From Eurosta solidaginis (taxonomy: Eukaryota > Arthropoda > Insecta > Diptera > Tephritidae), in assembly GCF_040869045.1 (NCBI RefSeq), contig NW_027137038.1, positions 1 through 64,000 of the forward strand: a DNA stretch of 64,000 nt. The letters are read 5' to 3'. The translations under genes and the position numbers were made by a program. The notes below the pieces were generated by a model, which had not been told where the DNA came from, searched no databases, and worked only from the letters and a program-made list of their open reading frames with translations. Numbering within the stretch: the first letter of the stretch is position 1; every line of letters starts with the position of its first letter. Below are positions 8,992 to 22,800 of the stretch, piece by piece.

Positions 8992-9010
8992 TTTAGGCTG
9001 GTGGCCTAAA
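8992..9010. repeat. Hairpin at the outer end of the LTR
   Basis: TTTAGGC-tggtg-GCCTAAA, a perfect 7-bp stem, ends one base before the satellite begins. It lies at the outer tip of the inferred LTR, where integrase would act on the ends. Confidence 0.7.
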
Positions 9011-9011
9011 C

Positions 9012-12000
9012 ACCCGGTAAGCAAATTAAAAAAAAAAAACGCAATATGTAGGCTACACGAGAACGGAGATGTCGAGTAACCAAAACAAATGCGTTAAACA
9101 AATTCGTACACGTTATTTATCAATTTAACTCTAGAATTAAAGGATATACAACGAGAAACAACGTTTGACAACCTTTAAACAGTTTTAATAACTATCTCAA
9201 AAATTGTCGCTCTGATGCAAACAACTGCTGAGTTATCTACTCAAATTTGTTGAACAAAACGACTTACGTATTTTAAGCATGCTAACCTTTAGCCCGGTAA
9301 GCAAATTAAAAAAACGCAATATGTAGGCTACACGAGAACGGAGACGTCGAGTAACCAAAACAAATGCGTTAAACAAATTCGTACACATTATTTATCAATT
9401 TAAATCTAGAATTAAAGGATATGCAACGAGAAACAACGTTTGACAACCTTTAAACAGTTTTAATAACTATCTCAAAAATTGTCGCTCTGATGGAAACAAC
9501 TGCTGAATTATCTACTCAAATTTGTTGAACAAAACGACTTACGTATTTTAAGCATGCTAACCTTTAGCCCGGTAAGCAAATTAAAAAAAAAAAAGCAATA
9601 TGTAGGTTACACGAGAACGGAGACGTCGAGTAACCAAAACAAATGCGTTAAACAAATTCGTACACGTTATTTATCAGTTTAACTCTAGAATTAAAGGATA
9701 TACAACGAGAAACAACGTTTGACAACCTTTAAACAGTTTTAATAACTATCTCAAAAATTGTCGCTCTGATGCAAACAACTGATGAGTTATCTACTTAAAT
9801 TTGTTGAACAAAACGACTTACGTATTTTAAGCATGCTAACATTTAGCCCGGTAAGCAAATTAAAAAAAAAACGCAATATGTAGGCTACACGAGAACGGAG
9901 ACGTCGAGTAACCAAAACAAATGCGTTAAACAAATTCGTACACGTTATTTATCAATTTAACTCTAGAATTAAAGGATATACAACGAGAAACAACGTTTGA
10001 CAACCTTTAAACAGTTTTAATAACTATCTCAAAAATTGTCGCTCTGATGCAAACAACTGATGAGTTATCTACTTAAATTTGTTGAACAAAACGACTTACG
10101 TATTTTAAGCATGCTAACCTTTAGCCCGGTAAGCAAATTAAAAAAAAACGCAATATGTAGGCTACACGAGAACGGAGACGTCGAGTAACCAAAACAAATG
10201 CGTTAAACAAATTCGTACACGTTATTTATCAATTTAACTCTAGAATTAAAGGATATACAACGAAAAACATCGTTTGACAACCTTTAAACAGTTTTAATAA
10301 CTATCTCAAAAATTGTCGCTCTGATGCAAACAACTGATGAGTTATCTACTTAAATTTGTTGAACAAAACGACTTACGTATTTTAAGCATGCTAACCTTTA
10401 GCCCGGTAAGCAAATTAAAAAAAAACGCAATATGTTGGCTACACGAGAACGGAGACGTCGAGTAACCAAAACAAATGCGTTAAACAAATTCGTACACGTT
10501 ATTTATCAATTTAACTCTAGAATTAAAGGATATACAACGAGAAACAACGTTTGACAACCTTTAAACAGTTTTAATAACTATCTCAAAAATTGTCGCTCTG
10601 ATGCAAACAACTGATGAGTTATCTACTTAAATTTGTTGAACAAAACGACTTACGTATTTTAAGCATGCTAACCTTTAGCCCGGTAAGCAAATTAAAAAAA
10701 AAACGCAATATGTAGGCTACACGAGAACGGAGACGTCGAGTAACCAAAACAAATGCGTTAAACAAATTCGTACACGTTATTTATCAATTTAACTCTAGAA
10801 TTAAAGGATATACAACGAGAAACAACGTTTGACAACCTTTAAACAGTTTTAATAACTATCTCAAAAATTGTCGCTCTGATGCAAACAACTGATGAGTTAT
10901 CTACTTAAATTTGTTGAACAAAACGACTTACGTATTTTAAGCATGCTAACCTTTAGCCCGGTAAGCAAATTAAAAAAAAAACGCAATATGTAGGCTACAC
11001 GAGAACGGAGACGTCGAGTAACCAAAACAAATGCGTTAAACAAATTCTACACGTTATTTATCAATTTAACTCTAGAATTAAAGGATATACAACGAGAAAC
11101 AACGTTTGACAACCTTTAAACAGTTTTAATAACTATCTCAAAAATTGTCGCTCTGATGGAAACAACTGCTGAGTTATCTACTCAAATTTGTTTAACAAAA
11201 CGACTTACGTATTTTAAACATGCTAACCTTTAGCCCGGTAAGCAAATTAAAAAAAAAAACGCAATATGTAGGCTACACGAGAACGGAGACGTCGAGTAAC
11301 CAAAACAAATGCGTTAAACAAATTCGTACACGTTATTTATCAATTTAACTCTAGAATTAAAGGATATACAACGAGAAACAACGTTTGACAACCTTTAAAC
11401 AGTTTTAATAACTATCTCAAAAATTGTCGCTCTGATGCAAACAACTGATGAGTTATCTACTCAAATTTGTTGAACAAAACGACTTACGTATTTTAAGCAT
11501 GCTAACCTTTAGCCCGGTAAGCAAATTAAAAAAAAACGCAATATGTAGGCTACACGAGAACGGAGACGTCGAGTAACCAAAACAAATGCGTTAAACAAAT
11601 TCGTACACGTTATTTATCAATTTAACTATAGAATTAAAGGATATACAACGAGAAACAACGTTTGACAACCTTTAAACAGTTTTAATAACTATCTCAAAAA
11701 TTGTCGCTCTGATGCAAACACCTGATGAGTTATCTACTTAAATTTGTTGAACAAAACGACTTACGTATTTTAAGCATGCTAACCTTTAGCCCGGTAAGCA
11801 AATTAAAAAAAAAACGCAATATGTAGGCTACACGAGAACGGAGGCGTCGAGTAACCAAAACAAATGCGTTAAACAAATTGGTACACGTTATTTATCAATT
11901 TAACTCTAGAATTAAAGGATATACAACGAGAAACAACGTTTGACAACCTTTAAACAGTTTTATTAACTATCTCAAAAATTGTCGCTCTGATGCAAACAAC

Positions 12001-15000
12001 TGCTGAGTTATCTACTCAAATTTGTTGAACAAAACGACTTACGTATTTTAAGCATGCTAACCTTTAGCCCGGTAAGCAAATTAAAAAAAAAACGCAATAT
12101 GTAGCTACACGAGAACGGAGACGTCGAGTAAACAAAACAAATGCGTTAAACAAATTCGTACACGTTATTTATCAATTTAACTCTAGGATTAAAGGATATG
12201 CAACGAGAAACAACGTTTGACAACCTTTAAACAGTTTTAATAACTATCTCAAAAATTGTCGCTCTGATGGAAACAACTGCTGAGTTATCTACTCAAATTT
12301 GTTGAACAAAACGACTTACGTGTTTTAAGCATGCTAACCTTTAGCCCGGTAAGCAAATTAAAAAAAAAAAGCAATATGTAGGCTACACGAGAACGGAGAC
12401 GTCGAGTAAACAAAACAAATGCGTTAAACAAATTCGTACACGTTATTTATCAATTTAACTCTAGAATTAAAGGATATACAACGAGAAACAACGTTTGACA
12501 ACCTTTAAACAGTTTTAATAACTATCTCAAAAATTGTCGCTCTGATGCAAACAACTGATGAGTTATCTACTTAAATTTGTTGAACAAAACGACTTACGTA
12601 TTTTAAGCATGCTAACCTTTAGTCCGGTAAGCAAATTAAAAAAAAAACGCAATATGTAGGCTACACGAGAACGGAGACGTCGAGTAACCAAAACAAATGC
12701 GTTAAACAAATTCGTACACGTTATTTATCAATTTAACTCTAGAATTAAAGGATATACAACGAGAAACAACGTTTGACAACCTTTAGACAGTTTTAATAAC
12801 TATCTCAAAAATTGTCGCTCTGATGCAAACAACTGATGAGTTATCTACTTAAATTTGTTGAACAAAACGACTTACGTATTTTAAGCATGCTAACCTTTAG
12901 CCCGGTAAGCAAATTAAAAAAAAACGCAATATGTAGGCTACACGAGAACGGAGACGTCTAGTAACCAAAACAAATGCGATAAACAAATTCGTACACGTTA
13001 TTTATCAATTTAACTCTAGAATTAAAGGATATACAACGAGAAACATCGTTTGACAACCTTTAAACAGTTTTAATAACTATCTCAAAAATTGTCGCTCTGA
13101 TGCAAACAACTGATGAGTTATCTACTTAAATTTGTTGAACAAAACGACTTACGTATTTTAAGCATGCTAACTTTTAGCCCGGTAAGCAAATTAAAAAAAA
13201 AACGCAATATGTAGGCTACACGAGAACGGAGACGTCGAGTAACCAAAACAAATGCGTTAAACAAATTCGTACACGTTATTTATCAATTTAACTCTAGAAT
13301 TAAAGGATATACAACGAGAAACAACGTTTGACAACCTTTAAACAGTTTTAATAACTATCTCAAAAATTGTCGCTCTGATGCAAACAACTGATGAGTTATC
13401 TACTTAAATTTGTTGAAGAAAACGACTTACGTATTTTAAGCATGCTAACCTTTAGCCCGGTAAGCAAATTAAAGAAAAAACGCAATATGTAGGCTACACG
13501 AGAACGGAGACGTCGAGTAACCAAAACAAATGCGTTAAACAAATTCGTACACGTTATTTATCAATTTAACTCTAGAATTAAAGGATATACAACGAGAAAC
13601 AACGTTTGACAACCTTTAAACAGTTTTAATAACTATCTCAAAAATTGTCGCTCTGATGCAAACAACTGCTGAGTTATCTTCTCAAATTTGTTGAACAAAA
13701 CGACTTACGTATTTTAAGCATGCTAACCTTTAGCCCGGTAAGCAAATTAAAAAAAAAACGCAATATGTAGGCTACACGAGAACGGAGACGTCGAGTAACC
13801 AAAACAAATGCGTTAAACAAATTCGTACACGTTATTTATCAATTTAACTCTAGAATTAAAGGATATACAACGAGAAACAACGTTTGACAACCTTTAAACA
13901 GTTTAAATAACTATCTCAAAAATTGTCGCTCTGATGCAAACAACTGATGAGTTATCTACTTAAATTTGTTGAACAAAACGACTTACGTATTTTAAGCATG
14001 CTAACCTTTAGCCCGGTAGCAAATTAAAAAAAAACGCAATATGTAGGCTACACGAGAACGGAGACGTCGAGTAACCAAAACAAATGCGTTAAACAAATTC
14101 GTACACGTTATTTATCAATTTAACTCTAGAATTAAAGGATATACAACGAGAAACAACGTTTGACAACCTTTAAACAGTTTTAATAACTATCTCAAAAATT
14201 GTCGCTCTGATGCAAACAACTGCTGAGTTATCTACTCAAATTTGTTGAACAAAACGACTTACGTATTTTAAGCATGCTAACCTTTAGCCCGGTAAGCAAA
14301 TTAAAAAAAAAACGCAAAATGTAGGCTACACGAGAACGGAGACGTCGAGTAACCAAAACAAATGCGTTAAACAAATTCGTACACGTTATTTATCAATTTA
14401 ACTCTAGAATTAAAGGATATACAACGAGAAACATCGTTTGACAAACTTTAAATAGTTTTAATAACTATCTCAAAAATTGTCGCTCTGATGCAAACAACTG
14501 ATGAGTTATCTACTTAAATTTGTTGAACAAAACGGCTTACGTATTTTAAGCATGCTAACCTTTAGCCCGGTAAGCAAATTAAAAAAAAAACGCAATATGT
14601 AGGCTACACGAGAACGGAGACGACGAGTAACCAAAACAAATGCGTTAAACAAATTCGTACACGTTATTTATAAATTTAACTCTAGAATTAAAGGATATAC
14701 AACGAGAAACAACGTTTGACAACCTTTAAACAGTTTTAATAACTATCTCAAAAATTGTCGCTCTGATGCAAACAACTGATGAGTTATCTACTTAAATTTG
14801 TTGAACAAAACGACTTACGTATTTCAAGCATGCTAACCTTTAGCCCGGTAAGCAAATTAAAAAAAAAAAACGCAATATGTAGGCTACACGAGAACGGAGA
14901 CGTCGAGTAACCAAAACAAATGCGTTAAACAAATTCGTGCACGCTATTTATCAATTTAACTCTAGAATTAAAGGATATACAACGAGAAACAACGTTTGAC

Positions 15001-15920
15001 AACCTTTAAACAGTTTTAATAACTATCTCAAAAATTGTCGCTCTGATGCAAACAACTGATGGGTTATCTACTCAAATTTGTTGAACAAAACGACCTACGT
15101 ATTTTAAACATGCTAACCTTTAGCCCGGTAAGCAAATTAAAAAAAAAACGCAATATGTAGGCTACACGAGAACGGAGACGTCGAGTAACCAAAACAAATG
15201 CGTTAAACAAATTCATACACGTTATTTATCAATTTAACTCTAGAATTAAAGGATATACAACGAGAAACAACGTTTGACAACCTTTAAACAGTTTTAATAA
15301 CTATCTCAAAAATTGTCGCTCTGATGCAAACAACTGATGAGTTATCTACTTAAATTTGTTGAACAAAACGACTTACGTATTTTAAGCATGCTAACCTTTA
15401 GCCCGGTAAGCAAATTAAAAAAAAAACGCAATATGTAGGCTACACGAGAACGGAGACGTCGAGTAACCAAAACAAATGCGTTAAACAAATTCGTACACGT
15501 TATTTATCAATTTAACTCTAGAATTAAAGGATATACAACGAGAAACAACGTTTGACAACCTTTAAACAGTTTTAATAACTATCTCAAAAATTGTCGCTCG
15601 GATGCAAACAACTGCTGAGTTATCTACTCAAATTTGTTAAACAAAACGACTTACGTATTTTAAGCATGCTAACCTTTAGCCCGGTAAGCAAATTAAAAAA
15701 AAAACGCAATATGTAGGCTACACGAGAACGGAGACGTCGAGTAACCAAAACAAATGCGTTAAACAAATTCGTACACGTTATTTATCAATTTAACTCTAGA
15801 ATTAAAGGATATACAACGAGAAACAACGTTTGAAAACCTTTAAACAGTTTTAATAACTATCTCAAAAATTGTCGCTCTGATGGAAACAACTGCTGAGTTA
15901 TCTACTCAAATTTGTTGAAC
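9012..15920 (+). repeat. ~278-bp satellite array, first orientation
   Basis: Monomers start at CCCGGTAAGC at 9012, 9293, 9568, 9847, 10125, 10402, 10679, 10957 and so on to 15682: 24 complete monomers and a 239-bp partial one. Length varies from about 275 to 281, mostly from the A-run after AAATT. Copies are nearly identical. Two subtypes alternate: CTGAG...CTCAA and ATGAG...CTTAA. No coding capacity is supported. Confidence 0.97.
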
Positions 15921-15932
15921 GCATTGTTTTGG
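15909..15932. other. Satellite inversion junction
   Basis: The array changes orientation between 15920 and 15921. Forward monomer sequence AATTTGTTGAAC is followed directly by GCATTGTTTTGG, which belongs to the opposite strand of the same satellite. There the normal context is AATTTGTTTAACGCATTTG. The two partners share AATTTGTT-AAC with one mismatch, so the switch occurred at microhomology. The first reverse monomer also lacks one T. Confidence 0.9.
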
Positions 15933-18484
15933 TTACTCGACGTCTCCGTTCTCGTGTAGCCTACATATTGCGTTTTTTTTTTTAATTTGCTTACCGGGCT
16001 AAAGGTTAGCATGCTTAAAATACGTAAGTCGTTTTGTTCAACAAATTTGAGTAGATAATTCAGCAGTTGTTTGCATCAGAGCGACAATTTTTGAGATAGT
16101 TATTAAAACTGGTTAAAGGTTGTCAAACGTTGTTTCTCGTTGTATATCCTTTAATTCTAGAGTTAAATTGATAAATAACGTGTACGAATTTGTTTAACCC
16201 ATTTGTTTTGGTTACTCGACGGCTCCGTTCTCGTGTAGCCTACATATTGCGCTTTTTTTTTAATTTGCTTACCGGGCTAAAGGTTAGCATGCTTAAAACA
16301 CGTAAGTCGTTTTGTTCAACAAATTTAAGTAGATAACTCATCAGTTGTTTGCATCAGAGCGACAATTTTTGAGATAGTTATTAAAACTGTTTAAAGGTTG
16401 TCAAACGTTGTTTCTCGTTGTATATCCTTTAATTCTAGAGTTAAATTGATAAATAACGTGTACGAATTTGTTTAACGCATTTGTTTTGGTTACTCGACGT
16501 CTCCGTTCTCGTGTAGCCTACATATTGCGTTTTTTTTTTTTTTACTTTGCTTACCGGGCTAAAGGTTAGCATGCTTAAAATACGTAAGTCGTTTTGTTCA
16601 ACAAATTTGAGTAGATAACTCAGCAGTTGTTTCCATCAGAGCGACAATTTTTGAGATAGTTATTAAAACTGTTTAAAGGTTGTCAAACGTTGTTTCTCGT
16701 TGTATATCCTTTAATTCTAGAGTTAAATTGATAAATAACGTGTACGAATTTGTTTAACGCATTTGTTTTGGTTACTCGACGTCTCCGTTCTCGTGTAGCC
16801 TACATATTGCGTTTTTTTTAATTTGCTTACCGGGCTAAAGGTTAGCATGCTTAAAATACGTAAGTCGTTTTGTTCTACAAATTTGAGTAGATAACTCAGC
16901 AGTTGTTTCCATCAGAGCGACAATTTTTGAGATAGTTATTAAAACTGTTTAAAGGTTGTCAAACGTTGTTTCTCGTTGTATATCCTTTAATTCTAGAGTT
17001 AAATTGATAAATAACATGTACGAGTTTGTTTAACGCATTTGTTTTGATTACTCGACGTCTCCGTTCTCGTGTAGCCTACATATTGCGTTTTTTTTTTAAT
17101 TTGCTTACCGGGCTAAAGGTTAGCATGCTTAAAATACGTAAGTCGTTTTGTTCAACAAATTTGAGTAGATAACTCAGCAGTTGTTTCCATCAGAGCGACA
17201 ATTTTTGAGATAGTTATTAAAACTGTTTAAAGGTTGTCAAACGTTGTTTCTCGTTGTATATCCTTTAATTCTAGAGTTAAATTGATAAATAACGTGTACG
17301 AATTTGTTTAACGCATTTGTTTTGGTTACTCGACGTCTCCGTTCTCGTGTAGCCTACATATTGCGTTTTTTTTTTAACTTGCTTACCGTGCTAAAGGTTA
17401 GCATGTTTAAAATACGTAAGTCGTTTTGTTCAACAAATTTGAGTAGATAACTCAGCAGTTGTTTGCATCAGAGCGACAATTTTTGAGATAGTTATTAAAA
17501 CTTTTTAAAGGTTGTCAAACGTTGTTTCTCGTTGTATATCCTTTAATTCTAGAGTTAAATTGATAAATAACGTGTACGAATTAGTTTAACGCATTTGTTT
17601 TGGTTACTCGACGTCTCCGTTCTCGTGTAGCCTACATATTGCGTTTTTTTTTTAATTTGCTTACCGGGCTAAAGGTTAGCATGCTTAAAATACGTAAGTC
17701 GTTTTGTTCAACAAATTTGAGTAGATAACTCAGCAGTTGTTTGCATCAGAGCGACAATTTTTGAGATAGTTATTAAAATTGTTTAAAGGTTGTCAAACGT
17801 TGTTTTTCGTTGTATATCCTTTAATTCTAGAGTTAAATTGATAAATAACGTGTACGAATTTGTTTAACGCATTTGTTTTGGTTACTCGACGTCTCCGTTC
17901 TCGTGTAGCCTACATATTGCGTTTTTTTCTTTTTATTTGCTTACCGGGCTAAAGGTTAGCATGCTTAAAATACGTAAGTCGTTTTGTTCAACAAATTTGA
18001 GTAGATAACTCAGCAGTTGTTTGCATCAGAGCGACAATTTTTGAGATAGTTATTAAAACTGTTTAAAGGTTGTCAAACGTTGTTTCTCGTTGTATATCCT
18101 TTAATTCTAGAGTTAAATTGATAAATAACGTGTACGAATTTGTTTAACGCATTTTTTTTGGTTACTCGACGTCTCCGTTCTCGTGTAGCCTACATATTGC
18201 GTTTTTTTTTTAATTTGCTTACCGGGCTAAAGGTTAGCATGTTTAAAATACGTAGGTCGTTTTGTTCAACAAATTTGAGTAGATAACTCAGCAGTTGTTT
18301 CCATCAGAGCGACAATTTTTGAGATAGTTATTAAAACTGTTTAAAGGTTGTCAAACGTTGTTTCTCGTTGTATATCCGTTAATTCTAGAGTTAAATTGAT
18401 AAATAACGTGTACGAATTTGTTTAACGCATTTGTTTTGGTTACTCGACGTCTCCGTTCTCGTGTAGCCTACATATAGCCTTTTT
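15921..18484 (-). repeat. ~278-bp satellite array, inverted arm, left of the inserted element
   Basis: About nine reverse-complement monomers, same family as 9012-15920. The last is interrupted after TACATATAGCCTTTTT in its T-tract, where the DINE-like element starts. The remaining monomer resumes at 26728. Confidence 0.95.
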
Positions 18485-18485
18485 A

Positions 18486-18497
18486 TACTCAGTTGAG
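18486..18497 (+). repeat. 5' subterminal inverted repeat
   Basis: TACTCAGTTGAG, two bases from the inferred 5' end. It is perfectly inverted at 26675-26686. The pairing can be extended by AGAGCT/AGCTCT apart from an offset of a few bases. Confidence 0.85.
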
Positions 18498-18625
18498 CAG
18501 AGCTCACAGAGTATATTAAGTTTGATTGGATAACGGTTGGTTGTACATATATAAAGGAATCGAGATAGATATAGACTTCCATATATCAAAATAATCAGGA
18601 TCGAAAAAAAATTTGATTGAGCCAT

Positions 18626-18648
18626 GTCCGTCCGTCCGTCCGTCCGTT
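18626..18648 (+). repeat. (GTCC)5 microsatellite
   Basis: Five perfect GTCC units then GTT. Its place shortly after the 5' end matches the GTCY tract of DINE-1 elements. A decayed counterpart lies near 19384-19411. Confidence 0.85.
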
Positions 18649-19690
18649 AACACGATAACTTGAGTAAATTTTGAGGTATCTTGATGAAATTTCGTATGTA
18701 GATTCCTGAGCACTCATCTCAGATCGCTATTTAAAATGAACGATATCGGACTATAACCACGCCCACTTTTTCGATATCGAAAATTTCGAAAAACCGAAAA
18801 AGTGCGATAATTCATTACAAAAGACAGATAAAGCGACGAAACTTGGTAGATGGGTTGACGTTATGACGTAGAATAGAAAATTAGTAAGATTTTGGACAAT
18901 GGGCGTGGCACCGCCCACTTTTACAAGAAGGTAATTTAAAAGTTTTGCAAGCTGTAATTTGGCAGTCGTTGAAGATGTCATGATGAAATTTGGCAGGAAC
19001 GTTACTACTATTACTATATATGTGCTAAATAAAAATTAGCAAAATTGGATGAAGAACACGCCCACTTTTAAAAAAAAAATTTTTTTTAATTCAAATTTTA
19101 ACAAAAAATTTAATATCATTACTTTATATAAGTAAATTAAGTCAAAATTCAACCCCAGTAATGATATGATGCAACAAAATACAAAAATAAAAGAAAATTT
19201 CAAAATGGGCGTGGCTCCGCCCATTTTCATTTAGTTTGTCTAGAATACTTTTATTGCCATAAGTCGAACAAAAATTTACCAATCCTTCTCAAATTTGGTA
19301 GGAGCATAGATTCTATGACGGTAACTGTTCTCTGTGAAAATGGGCGAAATCGGTGGAAGTCACGCCCAGTTTTTATACACAGTCCACCGTCTGTCCTTCC
19401 GCTCGGCCGTTAACACAATAACTTGAGCAAAATCCGATATATCTTTACTAAACTAAGCCCACGTACTTATCTGAACTCACTTTAACTTGGTATAAAAAAT
19501 GGCCGAAATCCGACCATAACCACGCCCACTTTATCGATATCGAAAATTACGAAAAATGAAAAAAATGCCATAATTCTATACCAAATACGAAAAAAGGGAT
19601 GACACATGGTAACTGGATTGGTTTATTGACGCAAAATATAACTTTGGAAAAAACTTTGTAAAATGGGTGTGACACCTACCATATTAAGTA
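18626..19690 (+). repeat. Two diverged copies of the 5' module, with hairpins
   Basis: The stretch after the GTCC tract (CCGTTAACACGATAACTTGAG, then ACCACGCCCACTTT and TCGATATCG) recurs at about 19408-19560 with many substitutions. That makes two related modules of roughly 300 bp and a spacer. Each carries GGGCG-tggcnc-CGCCC type inverted repeats: 18900-18918, the best at about 19205-19226 with a 7-bp stem, and a decayed one near 19664. Short minus-strand open frames in this part are not conserved between modules, so I do not call genes. Confidence 0.65.
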
Positions 19691-19810
19691 GAAGAAAATG
19701 AAAAAGTTCTACAAGGCGAAATCAACAGCCCTTGGAATCTTGGCAGGAATACTGTTAGTGGTATTGCATATATAAATAAATTAGCAGTACCCGACAGATG
19801 ATTTTCTGGA

Positions 19811-22800
19811 TCACCTGGTCCACATTTTGGTCGATATCGCGAGAACGCCTTCACATATACATCTAGGGGCCACTCGCTTTTAAAACCCTCATTAATACCT
19901 TTAATTTGATATCCATATCGTACAAACACATACTAGAGTCAACCCTGTCCCACCCTAATGGCGATATCTCGAAAAGGCGTCCACCTATATACCTAATACC
20001 CACTCCCTCTTAAAATGCTCAGTAACACCTTTCGTTTGATACCCATATCGTACAAACATTCTATAGTCACCCCTGGCCCACCCTAATGGCGATATCTTTA
20101 AAAGGCGTCCACTTATAGACCTAATGCTCACTCCCTCTTAAAATGCTCAGTAACACCTTTCGTTTGATACCCACATCGTACAAACATTCTAGAGTCACCC
20201 CTGGCACACCCTAATGGCGATATCTCGAAAGGGCGTCCACCTATAGACCTAATGCCCACTTCCTCTTAAAATGCTCAGTAACACCTTTCATTTGATACCC
20301 ATATCGTACAAACACATTCTGGAGTCACCCCTGGCCCACCCTAATGGCGACATTTCGAAAAGGCGTCCACCTATAGACCTAATGCCCACTTCCTCTTAAA
20401 ATGCTCAGTAACACCTTTCGTTTGATACCCATATCGTACAAACATTCTAGAGTCACCCTTGGTCCACCTTTATGGCGATATCTCGAAAAGGCGTCCACCT
20501 ATAGAACTAAGGATTACTCCCTTTTAAAATACTCATTACCATCTTTCATTTGATACCCATATCATACAAACACATTCTAGAGTCACCCCTGGCCCACCCT
20601 AATGGCGACATTTCGAAAAGGCGTCCACCTATAGACCTAATGCCCACTCCCTCTAAAAATGCTCAGTAACACCTTTCGTTTGATACCCATATCGTACAAA
20701 CATTCTAGAGTCACCCCTGGCCCACCCTAATGGCGATATCTCGAAAGGGCGTCCACCTATAGACCTAATGCCCACTCCCTCTTAAAATGATCAGTAACAC
20801 CTTTCATTTGATACCCATATCGTACAAACATTCTAGAGTCACCCCTGGCCCACCCTAATGGCGAAATCTCGAAAGGGCGTCCACCTATAGACCTAGTGCC
20901 CACTCCCTCTTAAAATACTCAGTAGCACCTTTCGTTTGATGCCCATATCGTACAAACACATTCTAGAGTCACCCCTGGCCCACCCTAATGGCGATATCTC
21001 GAAAAGGCGTCCACATATAGACCTCATGCCCACTCCCTCTTAAAATGCTCAGAAACACCTTTCGTTTGATACCCATATCGTACAAACATTCTAGAGTCAC
21101 CCTTGGTCCACCTTTATGGCGATATCTCGAAAAGGCGTCCACCTATAGACCTAATGCCCACTCCCTCTTAAAATGCTCAGTAACACCTTTCATTTGATTC
21201 CCATATCATACAAACACATTCTAGAGTCACCCCTGGCCCACCCTAATGGCGACATTTCGAAAAGGCGTCCACCTATAGACCTAATGCCCACTCCCTCTTA
21301 AAATGCTCAGTAACACTTTTCGTTTGATACCCATATCGTACAAACATTCTAGAGTCACCCCTGGCCCACCCTAATGGCGATATCTCGAAAAGGCGTCCAC
21401 CTATAGACCTAATGCCCACTCCCTCTTAAAATGCTCAGTAACACTTTTCGTTTGATACTCATATCGTACAAACATTCTAGAGTCACCCCTGGCCCACCCT
21501 AATGGCGATATCTCGAAAAGGCGTCCACCTATAGACCTAATGCCCACTCCCTCTTAAAATGCTCAGTAACACCTTTCATTTGATTCCATATCGTACAAGC
21601 ACATTCTAGAGACACCCCTGGTCCACCTTTATGGCGATATCTCGAAACGGCGTCCACCTATGGAACTAAGGTTCACTCCTTTTCAAAATACTCATTAACA
21701 GCTTTCATTTGATACCCATATCGTACAAACATATTCTAGAGTCACCCCTGGTCCACCTTTATGGCGATTTCTCGAAAAGGCGTTCACCTATAGAACTAAA
21801 GCCCATTCCCTTTTAAAATACTCATTACCACCTTTCATTTGATACCCATATCGTACAAACACATTCTAGAGTCACCCCTGGTCCACCTTAATGGGGACAT
21901 CTCGAAAAGGCGTCCACCGATAGACCTCAGGCCCACTCCCTCTTAAAATGCTCAGTAACACTTTTCGTTTGATACCCATATCGTACAAACATTCTAGAGT
22001 CACCCCTGGCCCACCCTAATGGCGATATCTCGAAAAGGCGTCCACCTATAGACCTAATACCCACTCCCTCTTAAAATGCTCAGTAACACTTTTTGTTTGA
22101 TACCCATATCGTACAAACATTCTAGAGTCACCCCTGGCCCACCCTAATGGCGATATCTTTAAAAGGCGTCCACTTATAGACCTAATGCTCACTCCCTCTT
22201 AAAATGCTCAGTAACACCTTTCGTTTGATACCCATATCGTACAAACATTCTAGAGTCACCCCTGGCACACCCTAATGGCGATATCTCGAAAGGGCGTCCA
22301 CCTATAGACCTAATGCCCACTTCCTCTTAAAATGCTCAGTAACACCTTTCATTTGATACCCATATCGTACAAACACATTCTGGAGTCACCCCTGGCCCAC
22401 CCTAATGGCGATATCTCGAAAAGGCGTCCACCTATAGACCTAATGCCCACTCCCTCTTAAAATGCTCAGTAACACTTTTCGTTTGATACCCATATCGTAC
22501 AAACATTCTAGAGTCACCCCTGGCCCACCCTAATGGCGATATCTCGAAAAGGCGTCCACCTATAGACCTAATGCCCACTCCCTCTTAAAATGCTCAGTAA
22601 CACTTTTCGTTTGACACCCATATCGTACAAACATTCTAGAGTCACCCCTGGCCCACCCTAATGGCGATATCTCGAAAAGGCGTCCACCTATAGACCTAAT
22701 GCCCACTCCCTCTTAAAATGCTCAGTAACACTTTTCGTTTGATACCCATATCGTACAAACATTCTAGAGTCACCCCTGGCCCACCCTAATGGCGATATCT

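Larger units (their letters stand above)
1246..9011 (-). mobile_element. BEL/Pao LTR retrotransposon, 3' LTR not found
   Basis: Reading right to left: LTR (9011-8380), primer-binding site, 1.9-kb leader, Gag with DUF1759 and zinc knuckles, aspartic protease, reverse transcriptase with YVDD, RNase H, zinc-binding and DDE integrase, and a C-terminal DUF5641-like domain. The order PR-RT-RH-IN, the YVDD box and DUF1759/DUF1758 are typical of the BEL/Pao (Belpaoviridae) lineage rather than Ty3/gypsy or copia. The total coding length of about 1749 codons also fits. The right end abuts the satellite at 9012. The left limit given is the end of the coding region; the true 3' end is not defined because no second LTR is visible. 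One frameshift interrupts RT. Confidence 0.9.
8380..9011 (-). repeat. 5' LTR of the BEL/Pao element (632 bp)
   Basis: The element strand runs from TGTTTAGGCC (9011) to GCAAAACA (8380), giving TGT...ACA ends. The inner end lies next to the primer-binding site. Two overlapping AATAAA signals (8508-8517) leave about 120 bases to the inner end for U5, and an AT-rich TATA-like stretch lies at about 8750-8762. The outer end is exactly where the satellite starts (9012, CCCGGTAAGC). The limit is inferred from the termini and the satellite boundary because no partner LTR is available for alignment. Confidence 0.65.

Noticed and set aside
18391..19929. Short minus-strand open frames in the 5' part of the DINE-like element
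   Set aside because: They run over microsatellite and AT-rich repeat, are not shared between the two duplicated modules, and resemble no transposase or Rep/helicase.
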